From assembly GCA_902554705.1 (NCBI GenBank), contig CACDPP010000004.1, positions 1 through 64,000 on the forward strand: DNA of 64,000 nucleotides, given 5' to 3'. The notes below the pieces were generated by a model, which was not told where the DNA came from, made no database searches, and worked only from the letters and a program-made list of their open reading frames with translations. The DNA is from Paracoccaceae bacterium. GTDB taxonomy: Bacteria > Pseudomonadota > Alphaproteobacteria > Rhodobacterales > Rhodobacteraceae. This document shows, piece after piece, positions 52,044-60,446 of this stretch (positions are counted from its first letter, which is position 1; every line of letters begins with the position of its first letter). A program made the position numbers and the translations under genes.

Positions 52044-53252
52044 ATGAATTCCCAGAGCTCAATATTTCAACCAAAAAGTGTCAGTGACATATACATAAAT
52101 ATAAGTCATTTCTTAGATCATTTTATGATGCTGATATTCGCCAAGGCAGCATATGACGCTGGAAAATACTTTGGGTTTACTTACGATGAAATAATCGCCT
52201 ATGGCGCTGCTGGATTTTTATTTTTCGGGGCTTTTGCCCCACTGGCAGCTCATTTATCAGACAAAATCTCAAGATCATTTTTAATGATTGTTTATCACTT
52301 TGGAATTGGAATTTCTTCGATACTAGCTGCCCTTTCGGCAAATATTTGGTTATTTGCATTAAGCTTATCTTTAATTGGCATCTTTGCTGCAATTTACCAC
52401 CCAGTTGGCGTTGCAATGCTTTTAGCAAAAAACGAAAATAACGGTCTTCGAATTGGGATAAATGGCGTTTTTGGCAACATGGGCGTTGCTGCAGCTCCAC
52501 TGATTACGGGTTTTATATTATTTTATGGAAACTGGAGACTGTGTTTTTTGTTACCAGGCGTTTTCTGCATCTTATACGGACTTAAGTTTTTATATGCGTT
52601 AAAGATGGAGCGGGGCAGTAAAACAGCTACCAAAGAAAACTTGGATCAGCCCTTCGCTAAAAACTGGCTGAGAGCGTTAAGTTCAATCGGCTTATCAACT
52701 TTGAGCGCTGGATTTATTTTTGGAACAATGACTTTTATTATTCCAAGATATTTTGAAACTTCTCTATCAAGTATTTCAACATCAGTGGCAATTACAGGTT
52801 TACTTGCTGGGATTGTGTACGCCATTGCGTCATTTTCGCAAATTTTTGTAGGTAAAATGACTGATAAATTTTCACCAAAACTAATCCTGCTGGTGATTTC
52901 TGTTGGGCAGATTTTATTTATTTATTCCTCATCTATCTTTGAAAATTGGTCGCTATTTTTTATGTCACTTTTTGCGATGGTGTTTGTATTCGGGCAGGTA
53001 CCCATTAATGATATTATTTTATCTCGATACGTTCCCGACAGAAAACGTGCAAAAATTTTAAGTATTAAGTATGTCCTCAATCTTTCTGCTGGTGCTAGCG
53101 TTTTGCCAATCTGTAGCCTTATGATGCAGAATGGTTTTGAGATGAGACAAATATTTGCCTTGATGAGTTTTTTCGCAGTTTTTATTTTTTTAGCTGCAAT
53201 GCTCTTGCCCAATCAGGCTGCATCTGAAAGATTAGATCTAACAACTAGCTGA
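52044..53252 (+). CDS. MFS transporter
   Basis: 402-residue major facilitator protein with about 12 hydrophobic segments. A motif-A-like AHLSDKISRSFLM (about 69-81) follows helix 2, and a second one, GKMTDKFSPKL, lies in the other half. It closes the plus-strand run begun by the MetE-like gene and may import or export its substrate. ATG 52044 is chosen because the upstream in-frame start lies inside the GFA gene. Confidence 0.84.
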   Translation: MNSQSSIFQPKSVSDIYINISHFLDHFMMLIFAKAAYDAGKYFGFTYDEIIAYGAAGFLFFGAFAPLAAHLSDKISRSFLMIVYHFGIGISSILAALSANIWLFALSLSLIGIFAAIYHPVGVAMLLAKNENNGLRIGINGVFGNMGVAAAPLITGFILFYGNWRLCFLLPGVFCILYGLKFLYALKMERGSKTATKENLDQPFAKNWLRALSSIGLSTLSAGFIFGTMTFIIPRYFETSLSSISTSVAITGLLAGIVYAIASFSQIFVGKMTDKFSPKLILLVISVGQILFIYSSSIFENWSLFFMSLFAMVFVFGQVPINDIILSRYVPDRKRAKILSIKYVLNLSAGASVLPICSLMMQNGFEMRQIFALMSFFAVFIFLAAMLLPNQAASERLDLTTS

Positions 53253-53253
53253 T

Positions 53254-54384
53254 CTAATTAACATTATATCTGTGTAGTATTAAAACTTGTTCTACTAGAT
53301 TGCGAACCTCCATTCTTAACTGACCTTCCAATGGAATATCTCGAACAGAAGTCAGGAGACTTTCTTTGGGCACTGTTTTCCTTTGCCACGATAGTGATTT
53401 CAAAAGATCTATAGCCGTTGCAGGCAAACTTTCAGGAATAGAGCGTCCACTTAGTAAGGCCCAAAACCCAGTCCATAACCTAGAAACTGTCCAGGGATTA
53501 TATCCGCCACCGCCTGTCAGAATTACTCGGTGGGAAAGTCCCAAAAGTACACCCAGTACTTTGTACAAAACTTGGTTAGAAAGGGATAGCCGTGACATGG
53601 GATCATCTTTCAGTGCATCTGCACCACCTTGAATGACTAATGCTTCCGGCTGAAACCTTTCCAGCAAAGGAAATACTAAATTTTCGAATACAAACATATA
53701 TTCTGTATCATTGCACTGACTGGGAAGGGGTACATTAAGAAATCTATCAACTAGGTTTTCTTCTATACCTCCAGTAAACGGCCATCTTTTTTCTTCGTGA
53801 GCCGAAACTATGAATAGGTTTTCGTCTTCTGGAAATGCAGCTGTTACGCCATCGCAATGATGCGCATCTAAATCGATGTAAGCCACTCTTTGTATTCCAA
53901 GCTCACGAAGGCGGTGAATTGCAAAAGCCAAATCATTTAGAAAACAAAACCCATTTGCATAGCCTGCCATGCCGTGGTGCAGCCCACCACCTAATGAATA
54001 GGCACGACCTCCATCAATAACTAGATCAGCCGCCAATAATGAACTTCCCACAGAAGTCGCAGGTCTCTTAAACATCTCAGGAAAAACTGGGTTCGAGAGC
54101 GAACCAATGTTATAGGTCTTCGCGTCTATTTCAGAAATTTCTTGAGACGCCTCAGTTTTTTTTAAAACGGAAATATATTCTGGGGTGTGAAATCTCTGAA
54201 GCAACTCGGGCTTAGCACAGGGTCCGGTCTGATATTCTTCTTTATCACAGATACCAATAGCTCTTATTAAATCCAAAACTGCAGATACCCGCGGAATAGA
54301 AAGCGGATGCTTCCCTCCAAATTGAGAGTTACGGTAAATTTCTGAACCTATGAGAACAGCTTTTGACAAATTTAATACTTCCAA
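53254..54384 (-). CDS. Histone-deacetylase-family protein (AcuC-like)
   Basis: Zinc amidohydrolase of 376 residues related to acetoin-utilisation AcuC and acetylpolyamine amidohydrolases. Visible catalytic segments: LGGGLHHGMAGYANGFCFLN (about 131-150), YIDLDAHHCDGV (about 168-179) with Asp-His zinc ligands, and LTGGGGYNPW (about 290-299) with the conserved Tyr. It removes acetyl groups from lysine side chains or small amines. The start is TTG at 54384 with GAG upstream; a second TTG 15 nt later is possible. It converges on the MFS gene with 1 bp between. Confidence 0.87.
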   Translation of the reverse strand: MEVLNLSKAVLIGSEIYRNSQFGGKHPLSIPRVSAVLDLIRAIGICDKEEYQTGPCAKPELLQRFHTPEYISVLKKTEASQEISEIDAKTYNIGSLSNPVFPEMFKRPATSVGSSLLAADLVIDGGRAYSLGGGLHHGMAGYANGFCFLNDLAFAIHRLRELGIQRVAYIDLDAHHCDGVTAAFPEDENLFIVSAHEEKRWPFTGGIEENLVDRFLNVPLPSQCNDTEYMFVFENLVFPLLERFQPEALVIQGGADALKDDPMSRLSLSNQVLYKVLGVLLGLSHRVILTGGGGYNPWTVSRLWTGFWALLSGRSIPESLPATAIDLLKSLSWQRKTVPKESLLTSVRDIPLEGQLRMEVRNLVEQVLILHRYNVN

Positions 54385-54416
54385 TGGCTCTATATTGTAG
54401 ATTTAGAAGCACATGG

Positions 54417-55082
54417 TCATTTTTCAAAAATAGTCTTCATTAAATACATATAAGCCACAATTGCTGGACCTATCATAATTGCAAAGATCAGCGTGCCTAC
54501 ACCAGCTGTTCCGCCCAAAGACCACCCTATAATTACGACCGAAATTTCTAGTGCGTTCCTTACGTAGGCCATCGGAATTTTAGTTTTTTTACTGATGCCA
54601 GTCATAAGCCCATCGCGCGGCCCCGGACCAAGATTGGCGATAAGGTAGATACTTCCCCCTATACCTATAATCAAAATTCCCAAAAAGACTTGGAAAAGTT
54701 TAAGGGGAATATCTGTTTGATATGGTATGTATGGCAAAGTCATTTCGATAACTGCAGCCACGACAAAGAAGTTTATAAAAGTTCCGATACCTGGTTTTTC
54801 TTTAAGTGGTATCCAAAAAAGTAAAACACCAAAACTTACAACTATAATTGACAGACCTATTCCTATTTCAAATTGAATTGCTAACCCTTGAGCTAAAACC
54901 ATCCACGGGCTAACACCAAAATTTGAGCCGAATAATATCGCGTGACCAAAACCAAAAATCGATAAGCCAATAAATAGAAATAAAACCGATAATAAAGGTG
55001 GCTTAATCGATAACGGGGTTGGAGCACTCCAAAATAAATTTGGAACACTTGTTAATGAAAATATTCTTTTGATGGATTTCAC
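54417..55082 (-). CDS. YczE/YyaS-family membrane protein
   Basis: 221-residue integral membrane protein with about five or six hydrophobic segments. The GSNFGVSPWMVLAQGLA (about 50-66) and NLGPGPRDGLMTGIS (about 150-164) segments are typical of the YczE family, whose biochemical role is unknown. It sits upstream of the deacetylase-like gene and diverges from the dehydratase gene. Confidence 0.78.
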   Translation of the reverse strand: MKSIKRIFSLTSVPNLFWSAPTPLSIKPPLLSVLFLFIGLSIFGFGHAILFGSNFGVSPWMVLAQGLAIQFEIGIGLSIIVVSFGVLLFWIPLKEKPGIGTFINFFVVAAVIEMTLPYIPYQTDIPLKLFQVFLGILIIGIGGSIYLIANLGPGPRDGLMTGISKKTKIPMAYVRNALEISVVIIGWSLGGTAGVGTLIFAIMIGPAIVAYMYLMKTIFEK

Positions 55083-55204
55083 CTGCGCAAGCTAGAAGTC
55101 TTTGAAGACTTTTGCAATGTAGATTTCAGAGTAAGATATTGTGCCAGATCAAAAAATTTAAAACCTATCCTCCCTGAGAAAAGCTATCTATAAACTAAAA
55201 TATA

Positions 55205-56935
55205 ATGGCTAAGAAAAAAGATGAGTTAAGATCCGCACGTTGGTTTGCCCCAGATGACTTAAGATCCATGGGGCATAGATCACGTGCCATGCAGATGGGG
55301 CTAGAACAAGAGGATTGGGACGGAAAACCTATAATTGCCATTATTAATACTTGGTCGGATTTATCTCCATGCCATCATCATTTGAGAGACCGGGCCGAGT
55401 TTGTTAAAAAAGGTGTTTACCAGGCTGGCGGGATGCCTGTGGAAATGCCAGTTCATTCCTTCTCTGAGCAATTTCTTAAGCCTACATCAATGCTATATCG
55501 AAACATGGGCGCTTTAGAGGTTGAAGAGACCCTGCGCGCTCACCCCATTGATGGAGTAGTCCTCATGGGAGGCTGTGACAAATCAACACCTGCCCTAATC
55601 ATGGGCGCAACAAGCATGGGCTTACCTTTTATCTACATGCCTGCGGGAGCAATGTTGCGAGGCAACTATGCTGGTGAAAAGCTAGGGTCTGGTACTGATG
55701 TATGGAAATACTGGGATGAACGAAGAGCTGGCAATATTTCAAAAGAGCAATGGGAAGGGGTACAGGGTGGAATTGCTCGAAGCTATGGCACATGTATGAC
55801 AATGGGAACCGCTTCTACCATGATGAGCATTGCCGACGGTTGGGGCCTAACATTACCCGGGGCTTCTTCAATACCAGCGCCTGACGCAGGCCATAAACGT
55901 ATGGCAGCGGAATGTGGTCGTCGAATTGTTGATATGGTCTGGGAAGACCTCACTCCTGATCAAATAATAAACGAAGCAAGCACAAGAAACGCAGTCACCG
56001 TAGCAATGGCAACAGGTTGCTCAACTAATGCGATAATTCACCTTATCGCAATGGCCCGCCGTGCTGGCGTTAATCTGACGTTAGATCAGCTCGACGAGAT
56101 TGGCAGAACGACACCTGTCATCGCTAATATCAGACCATCAGGAAAAAACTATTTGATGGAAGACTTTTTCTACGCAGGAGGTTTGCGTGCCCTTATGGTT
56201 GAACTGGGCAACAAGCTCGACCTGAATGTCAAAACAGTTACAGGGCAAACACTTAAGGAATGTATTAGCGGCTCCAGGAACTATAATAGTGATGTGATCC
56301 GAACTCTTAAAAATCCAGTTTATCATGAGGGATCATTAGCTGTTTTGAAAGGTAATCTCGCACCTGATGGCGCCGTCATAAAACCAGCGGCTATGGACCC
56401 CAAATTTCAAAAACATAACGGACCAGCAATAGTTGCTGATAGCTATGATGAATTAAAAGAAATTATAAATGACGAAGATTATCCCATAACAGCAGATCAT
56501 ATTTTAGTTTTAAGAAATGCCGGCCCAAAAGGCGGGCCAGGTATGCCAGAGTGGGGCATGATCCCTATGCCCAAGGCATTACTCAAGCAAGGACATAGAG
56601 ATATGATAAGGCTGTCAGATGCGCGCATGTCAGGAACTTCCTATGGTGCATGCATTTTACATGTAGCACCTGAAGCTTTTATTGGTGGGCCCCTAGCATT
56701 AATTAAAACTGGAGATATTATTCAGGTAGATATCCCCAACCGTAAACTTGACGTTGATATTTCCAAAAGTGAAATGAAGAAGCGTAAGGAGGATTGGGTT
56801 GCACCTAAACCTCGATACGAACGTGGGTACGGGTATATATATTCAAAACATATTGAACAGGCTGACAAGGGTTGCGATTTCGACTTTCTAAGTACTGACT
56901 TTGGGGCTGCAGTTGAAGAACCAGAAATAAACTAG
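55205..56935 (+). CDS. IlvD/Edd-family sugar-acid dehydratase (L-arabinonate dehydratase-like)
   Basis: Iron-sulfur dehydratase of 576 residues. Cluster-binding cysteines are seen in NTWSDLSPCHHH (about 48-59), MGGCDKSTPA (about 118-127) and YGTCMTMGTASTM (about 194-206). The opening KKKDELRSARWFAPDDLRS (quoted in part) and the RMGxRS-like GHRSRAMQMG follow the L-arabinonate/galactonate dehydratase branch, not IlvD. Such enzymes dehydrate aldonic acids to 2-keto-3-deoxy acids. Partner genes for arabinose oxidation are not in the window. It converges on the cupin gene with a 4-bp overlap. Confidence 0.85.
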   Translation: MAKKKDELRSARWFAPDDLRSMGHRSRAMQMGLEQEDWDGKPIIAIINTWSDLSPCHHHLRDRAEFVKKGVYQAGGMPVEMPVHSFSEQFLKPTSMLYRNMGALEVEETLRAHPIDGVVLMGGCDKSTPALIMGATSMGLPFIYMPAGAMLRGNYAGEKLGSGTDVWKYWDERRAGNISKEQWEGVQGGIARSYGTCMTMGTASTMMSIADGWGLTLPGASSIPAPDAGHKRMAAECGRRIVDMVWEDLTPDQIINEASTRNAVTVAMATGCSTNAIIHLIAMARRAGVNLTLDQLDEIGRTTPVIANIRPSGKNYLMEDFFYAGGLRALMVELGNKLDLNVKTVTGQTLKECISGSRNYNSDVIRTLKNPVYHEGSLAVLKGNLAPDGAVIKPAAMDPKFQKHNGPAIVADSYDELKEIINDEDYPITADHILVLRNAGPKGGPGMPEWGMIPMPKALLKQGHRDMIRLSDARMSGTSYGACILHVAPEAFIGGPLALIKTGDIIQVDIPNRKLDVDISKSEMKKRKEDWVAPKPRYERGYGYIYSKHIEQADKGCDFDFLSTDFGAAVEEPEIN

Positions 56936-57306
56936 TTACTGTTTGTTTCTAAATTTTCATAAGCTTCTGGTTTAAACCTGGGAGAACAGTGACAATAAAA
57001 CTCTAGGTCTTCAGATTTACTCAAATTGGTAATTCTTTGAGGGGTATTAGCGGGGATAATAACACTGTCGCCAACGGAAACCTCAATTTCTTTTTCCCCC
57101 ACAAGAACCAAACCTGTACCCTTTCGGATAATATAAATTTCTTTCGTATTTCTAAGGCAATGCAATTGTGTTGTTATGGAAGGTTTAACTCGCGCGATAG
57201 CCAACGAAAACTCCTCAACCTTCTCGCTATTTAGGCACTCAGTTATAAAACATCTCTCGTCAGTCCAAAATTCTGGGGAGCTGATATCATCTCTAGGTAA
57301 CTTCAC
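56932..57306 (-). CDS. Cupin domain protein
   Basis: 124-residue single cupin barrel. The motif VKPSITTQLHCLRNTKEIYI (about 41-60) has the first His/Glu metal set, somewhat degenerate, and PANTPQRITNLS (about 84-95) lacks the usual second His. This suggests altered or absent metal binding. It begins at GTG with AAGGAA upstream, and is the last gene of the minus-strand run from the SDR gene 24 bp away. Its role is not known. Confidence 0.7.
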   Translation of the reverse strand: MKLPRDDISSPEFWTDERCFITECLNSEKVEEFSLAIARVKPSITTQLHCLRNTKEIYIIRKGTGLVLVGEKEIEVSVGDSVIIPANTPQRITNLSKSEDLEFYCHCSPRFKPEAYENLETNSN

Positions 57307-57330
57307 TTGATTATTCCTTATTCATTTGCC

Positions 57331-58086
57331 CTACCAGCTGGGCACACATTCCATACCGCCATCTACAATCAGGTTTGCACCCGTAATAAAACTTGCAGCG
57401 TCACTAACCAAAAACAAGGTAGCATTTGCAATATCTTCACCAGTTCCTAATCGTTTTAGAGGGACATTTTCTAACCAGTTTTGGACACCTTGGGGCCAGT
57501 CTTTGTCTAAATTTTGTCTATCAGTCAATCCGGGACAAATAGAATTTACACGGATATTTTTAGATCCAAGCTCAAGAGCAGATGCTTTAGTAAAATTAAT
57601 AAGACCTGCTTTTGAAGCTGCGTAGTGACTATGGTTTATGGCGGGCGTGAGTCCCTCTATCGAACAGATATTTACAATCGATCCACCATTTTCAGAATAT
57701 TCAGCAAAATATCGTGTCATCATAATCGGCACCTGTAAATTAGTTTCTAACATTTGACTAATCTCAGAAGGCCCCAATTCCGCTAATGCACATACAGGTT
57801 GAATGGCTGCATTGTTTACCAGAATATCGATTGGTTTAGAATCTTTATTTATGGATTCAAACAGTGAGCAGTAGGAATTTGGATCTGAGAAATCCCCAAA
57901 CACCGTCGATACTTCTTCGTTTGCAAGTTTTGCTAATTTTATTTTAGCTGCTTCTACTTCAGAACTATCGTTCCTAGCGTGCAGAATAATTTCTGCCCCA
58001 GCTTGCACTAGTCTTTTTGCGATAGCAAATCCAATACCACTTTTTGAGCCCGTAACCAGAGCCCGCTTTCCTATCAGCTCAGTCAA
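57331..58086 (-). CDS. Short-chain dehydrogenase/reductase
   Basis: 251-residue classical SDR. NAD(P)-binding TGSKSGIGFAIAKRL (about 12-26), NNAAI (about 89-93), catalytic Ser in CSIEG and YAASKAGLI with Tyr/Lys (about 157-165) and IVDGGMECV at the end are intact. It starts at TTG (58086) with AGGAG about 10 nt ahead. The PNP gene ends 46 bp upstream of it on the same strand, so it may share that transcript and oxidise or reduce a sugar or small aldehyde product. Confidence 0.82.
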   Translation of the reverse strand: MTELIGKRALVTGSKSGIGFAIAKRLVQAGAEIILHARNDSSEVEAAKIKLAKLANEEVSTVFGDFSDPNSYCSLFESINKDSKPIDILVNNAAIQPVCALAELGPSEISQMLETNLQVPIMMTRYFAEYSENGGSIVNICSIEGLTPAINHSHYAASKAGLINFTKASALELGSKNIRVNSICPGLTDRQNLDKDWPQGVQNWLENVPLKRLGTGEDIANATLFLVSDAASFITGANLIVDGGMECVPSW

Positions 58087-58131
58087 TCAAACAAAACTCC
58101 TCAAATGTATTAAAATTTTCATTCAATATTA

Positions 58132-58962
58132 TTAAGTCCATGCCTGTAAAAGTCCTGGTAAAATAGATTTAATCTTTTTTCCCGCTACACTGGCATACTC
58201 TAACACCTCTTCGATTGTATCGGGCTGCTGTTCTGGTCCACCATCAGCCTTGTTGGTAATTGCTGATAGACCAACAATCTCAAAGCCAGCCTGTTTTGCT
58301 GCAATCACTTCCATTATTGTAGACATCCCAACCGCATCTGCACCACTCTCCTTTAGAAAACGTCGCTCCGCCGAAGTCTCCAAAGAAGGGCCTGTTATAC
58401 CAGCATAAATTCCTTTGCTCAGTTTAATACCAGCATTTTTAAAGCAATTAGATACTATCCCCCGTATCTTCTTATCATAGACGTCGGACATATCAGGAAA
58501 GCGTAATCCTAATTCATCGTCATGTGGGCCAATAAGTGGATTGTGGCCAGTAAAATTTATATGGTCAGTAAGCATCATAACACTTCCAGGTTCAAAACTT
58601 GTATTCAAAGCACCAGCAGCGTTAGTTACAACCATCTTTCTTACACCCAGGTTTTTAGCAACCCTGATTGGAAATGCTATCTCGGTAGCTTTCCACCCCT
58701 CATATAGATGCAACCTGCCCTGCATAACCAGTACGGGCCTTCCATTGAAACTCCCCGAAATTAAATTTCCTGCATGAGACGGCGCAGTAGAAAAAGGAAA
58801 TTCTGGGATCTCTTTATAAGAGATTTCAGCTTCTTTTGAAATTTCATTCGTTACATCACCCAAACCAGATCCTAAAATTAGTAGAAGTTCTGGACTCTGA
58901 CTTATTCGTCGACCAATATATTCAGCTGCAAGTTCTATTTTTTTTACAAAATTGTTTTCCAT
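58132..58962 (-). CDS. Trimeric purine nucleoside phosphorylase, likely 5'-methylthio/5'-deoxyinosine type
   Basis: 276-residue PNP-I trimer-type enzyme. Phosphate-binding LGSGLGD (about 31-37), AGNLISG and QGRLHLYEGW segments, the base-binding ITGPSLETSAE and AITNKADGG with Asn237 (6-oxopurine recognition, as in inosine/guanosine PNPs) are all present. The family His that contacts the ribose 5'-hydroxyl, in a TH(D/E)EV motif near the C-terminus, is Ile250 here (QPDTIEEVLEYA). That change removes the 5'-OH contact and would suit a 5'-deoxy or 5'-methylthio nucleoside. It follows the deaminase-like gene by 13 bp. Substrate is inference; the residues are seen directly. Confidence 0.87.
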   Translation of the reverse strand: MENNFVKKIELAAEYIGRRISQSPELLLILGSGLGDVTNEISKEAEISYKEIPEFPFSTAPSHAGNLISGSFNGRPVLVMQGRLHLYEGWKATEIAFPIRVAKNLGVRKMVVTNAAGALNTSFEPGSVMMLTDHINFTGHNPLIGPHDDELGLRFPDMSDVYDKKIRGIVSNCFKNAGIKLSKGIYAGITGPSLETSAERRFLKESGADAVGMSTIMEVIAAKQAGFEIVGLSAITNKADGGPEQQPDTIEEVLEYASVAGKKIKSILPGLLQAWT

Positions 58963-58975
58963 TGTAGGCTCTTTC

Positions 58976-60292
58976 CTACTCGAGACTAGCTTTGATAGAT
59001 GGAGCTAATTCACGAACCTTTGCGTGGATATTTTCGATATCAAGACCCCCAATTTTTTTATTTTCTACAACATGTTTTCCAGAAACAAATACATCTGTAA
59101 CGTCCGAACGTCCTGCACCAAAAACAAGATGCGTAATTGGATCAAAAAGAGGAATAGAATGAGAATTGTTTATATCTACCAAAATAAAATCTGCATTTTT
59201 ACCTACTTCTAGACTGCCAAGTGAATCGGTGCGCCCTAGAGCCCTCGCACCACTAATGGTTGCCATGTGAAGTACCTGCTCAGCATTTAAAGCATCAGCT
59301 TCCATATTTAAGCCTTTTGCTAAACCGCAGGTTAATCGCATTGCCAACCACATATCTAAGTCATTTCCGCTGATTGCTCCATCTGTACCAATTGTAAGAT
59401 TTATTCCTGCTCTATACATTTCTTTAACTGGAGCGATGCCTGACCCTAACTTAAGGTTTGACATTGGGTTAAGAACAACATTTGTCTTACTCTGGGCTAA
59501 GAGTGAAATTTCTGTTTCGTCTAGATGTACACAATGAGCAAGTACTGAAGTTTCACCCAACAATTTATACTTATCTAAATGCCGTATGACCGAGTTACCA
59601 TAACGTGTCTTTATATCATTCTGCTCGGCTTGAGTTTCTGCAGCATGAGTACAAAATAATATCCCATATTGATCTGCAATGCTTTTGGCCTCACTCAAAT
59701 TTTGTGGGGAAACAGTGTAACTACCATGCGGCAAAATAGCGGGAATTACACTGTCATCGGATGAGTGGCTTTTATAAAAGTTTTGGGCCTCTGAGACATA
59801 ATTTTCATGGGAGCGTCCACCTATTCCTGGCAAATCAAAAAAGATACCACCAGTGGATATTCGCATGCCTAAATCTTTTGCAGCTCTAACAGTTTCGTCT
59901 GGATACCAAAACATATCCATGACAGTTGTAGATCCGCTCAAAAGATTTTCCGCCAAACCTAATACAGAACCAAGGTAAGTAGTTTCAGGAGTAAGTATGG
60001 CTTTTTCAGCTATCCAAACACGTCCTAACCATTCTTCAAGAGGAAGGTTCTCAACCAGCCCTCTGAACAAACTATCGGCAGCATGACAGTGCATGTTTAT
60101 TAAACCCGGCATCACTATATTGCCATTTGCTCCAATTATTTTTTTTGCAGTAAGTTTTTTTGCAGCTGATGTGTTAGAGCGTTCTAAAGCTGTGATCTTG
60201 CCGTTATTAACAGCCATGACACCATTTTCGATAATAGAATGATTGCTGTCACACGTGACAATTAAGGCGTCTGTAATTAAAATATCATCCAT
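58976..60292 (-). CDS. mtaD: TRZ/ATZ-family amidohydrolase, 5'-methylthioadenosine/SAH deaminase-like
   Basis: 438-residue metal-dependent amidohydrolase. Metal His residues are in MPGLINMHCHAADSLFRGL near residue 70, HAAETQAEQ near 220, and Asp in GTDGAISGNDLDM near 315. The GLINxHxHA, NLPLEEWL and NLKLGSG segments fit the MTA/SAH deaminase (MtaD) group, which turns the 6-amino group of MTA, SAH or 5'-deoxyadenosine into a ketone. The neighbouring PNP is of the 6-oxopurine kind and would accept that product. ATG 60292 has AGAGGA 7 nt upstream; ATG 60298 is too close to it. Confidence 0.83.
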   Translation of the reverse strand: MDDILITDALIVTCDSNHSIIENGVMAVNNGKITALERSNTSAAKKLTAKKIIGANGNIVMPGLINMHCHAADSLFRGLVENLPLEEWLGRVWIAEKAILTPETTYLGSVLGLAENLLSGSTTVMDMFWYPDETVRAAKDLGMRISTGGIFFDLPGIGGRSHENYVSEAQNFYKSHSSDDSVIPAILPHGSYTVSPQNLSEAKSIADQYGILFCTHAAETQAEQNDIKTRYGNSVIRHLDKYKLLGETSVLAHCVHLDETEISLLAQSKTNVVLNPMSNLKLGSGIAPVKEMYRAGINLTIGTDGAISGNDLDMWLAMRLTCGLAKGLNMEADALNAEQVLHMATISGARALGRTDSLGSLEVGKNADFILVDINNSHSIPLFDPITHLVFGAGRSDVTDVFVSGKHVVENKKIGGLDIENIHAKVRELAPSIKASLE

Positions 60293-60446
60293 TATCATAT
60301 CCTCTCATACCTAGTAGATCTTTAATCCACCTAATTAATAAAAAAGAGCTATTTGGTGTAAAAAATTCTCATCTTTTATAGAGCATGTTACTCTAACTTC
60401 AGTTTCGTTATGGCTCTTTCGCAGCATAGAGTTTTATTATCTCTGA

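Noticed and set aside
55205-56935. Dihydroxy-acid dehydratase ilvD (branched-chain amino acid synthesis)
   Set aside because: The N-terminus and motif spacing follow the arabinonate/sugar-acid dehydratase branch, and no ilv genes are adjacent.
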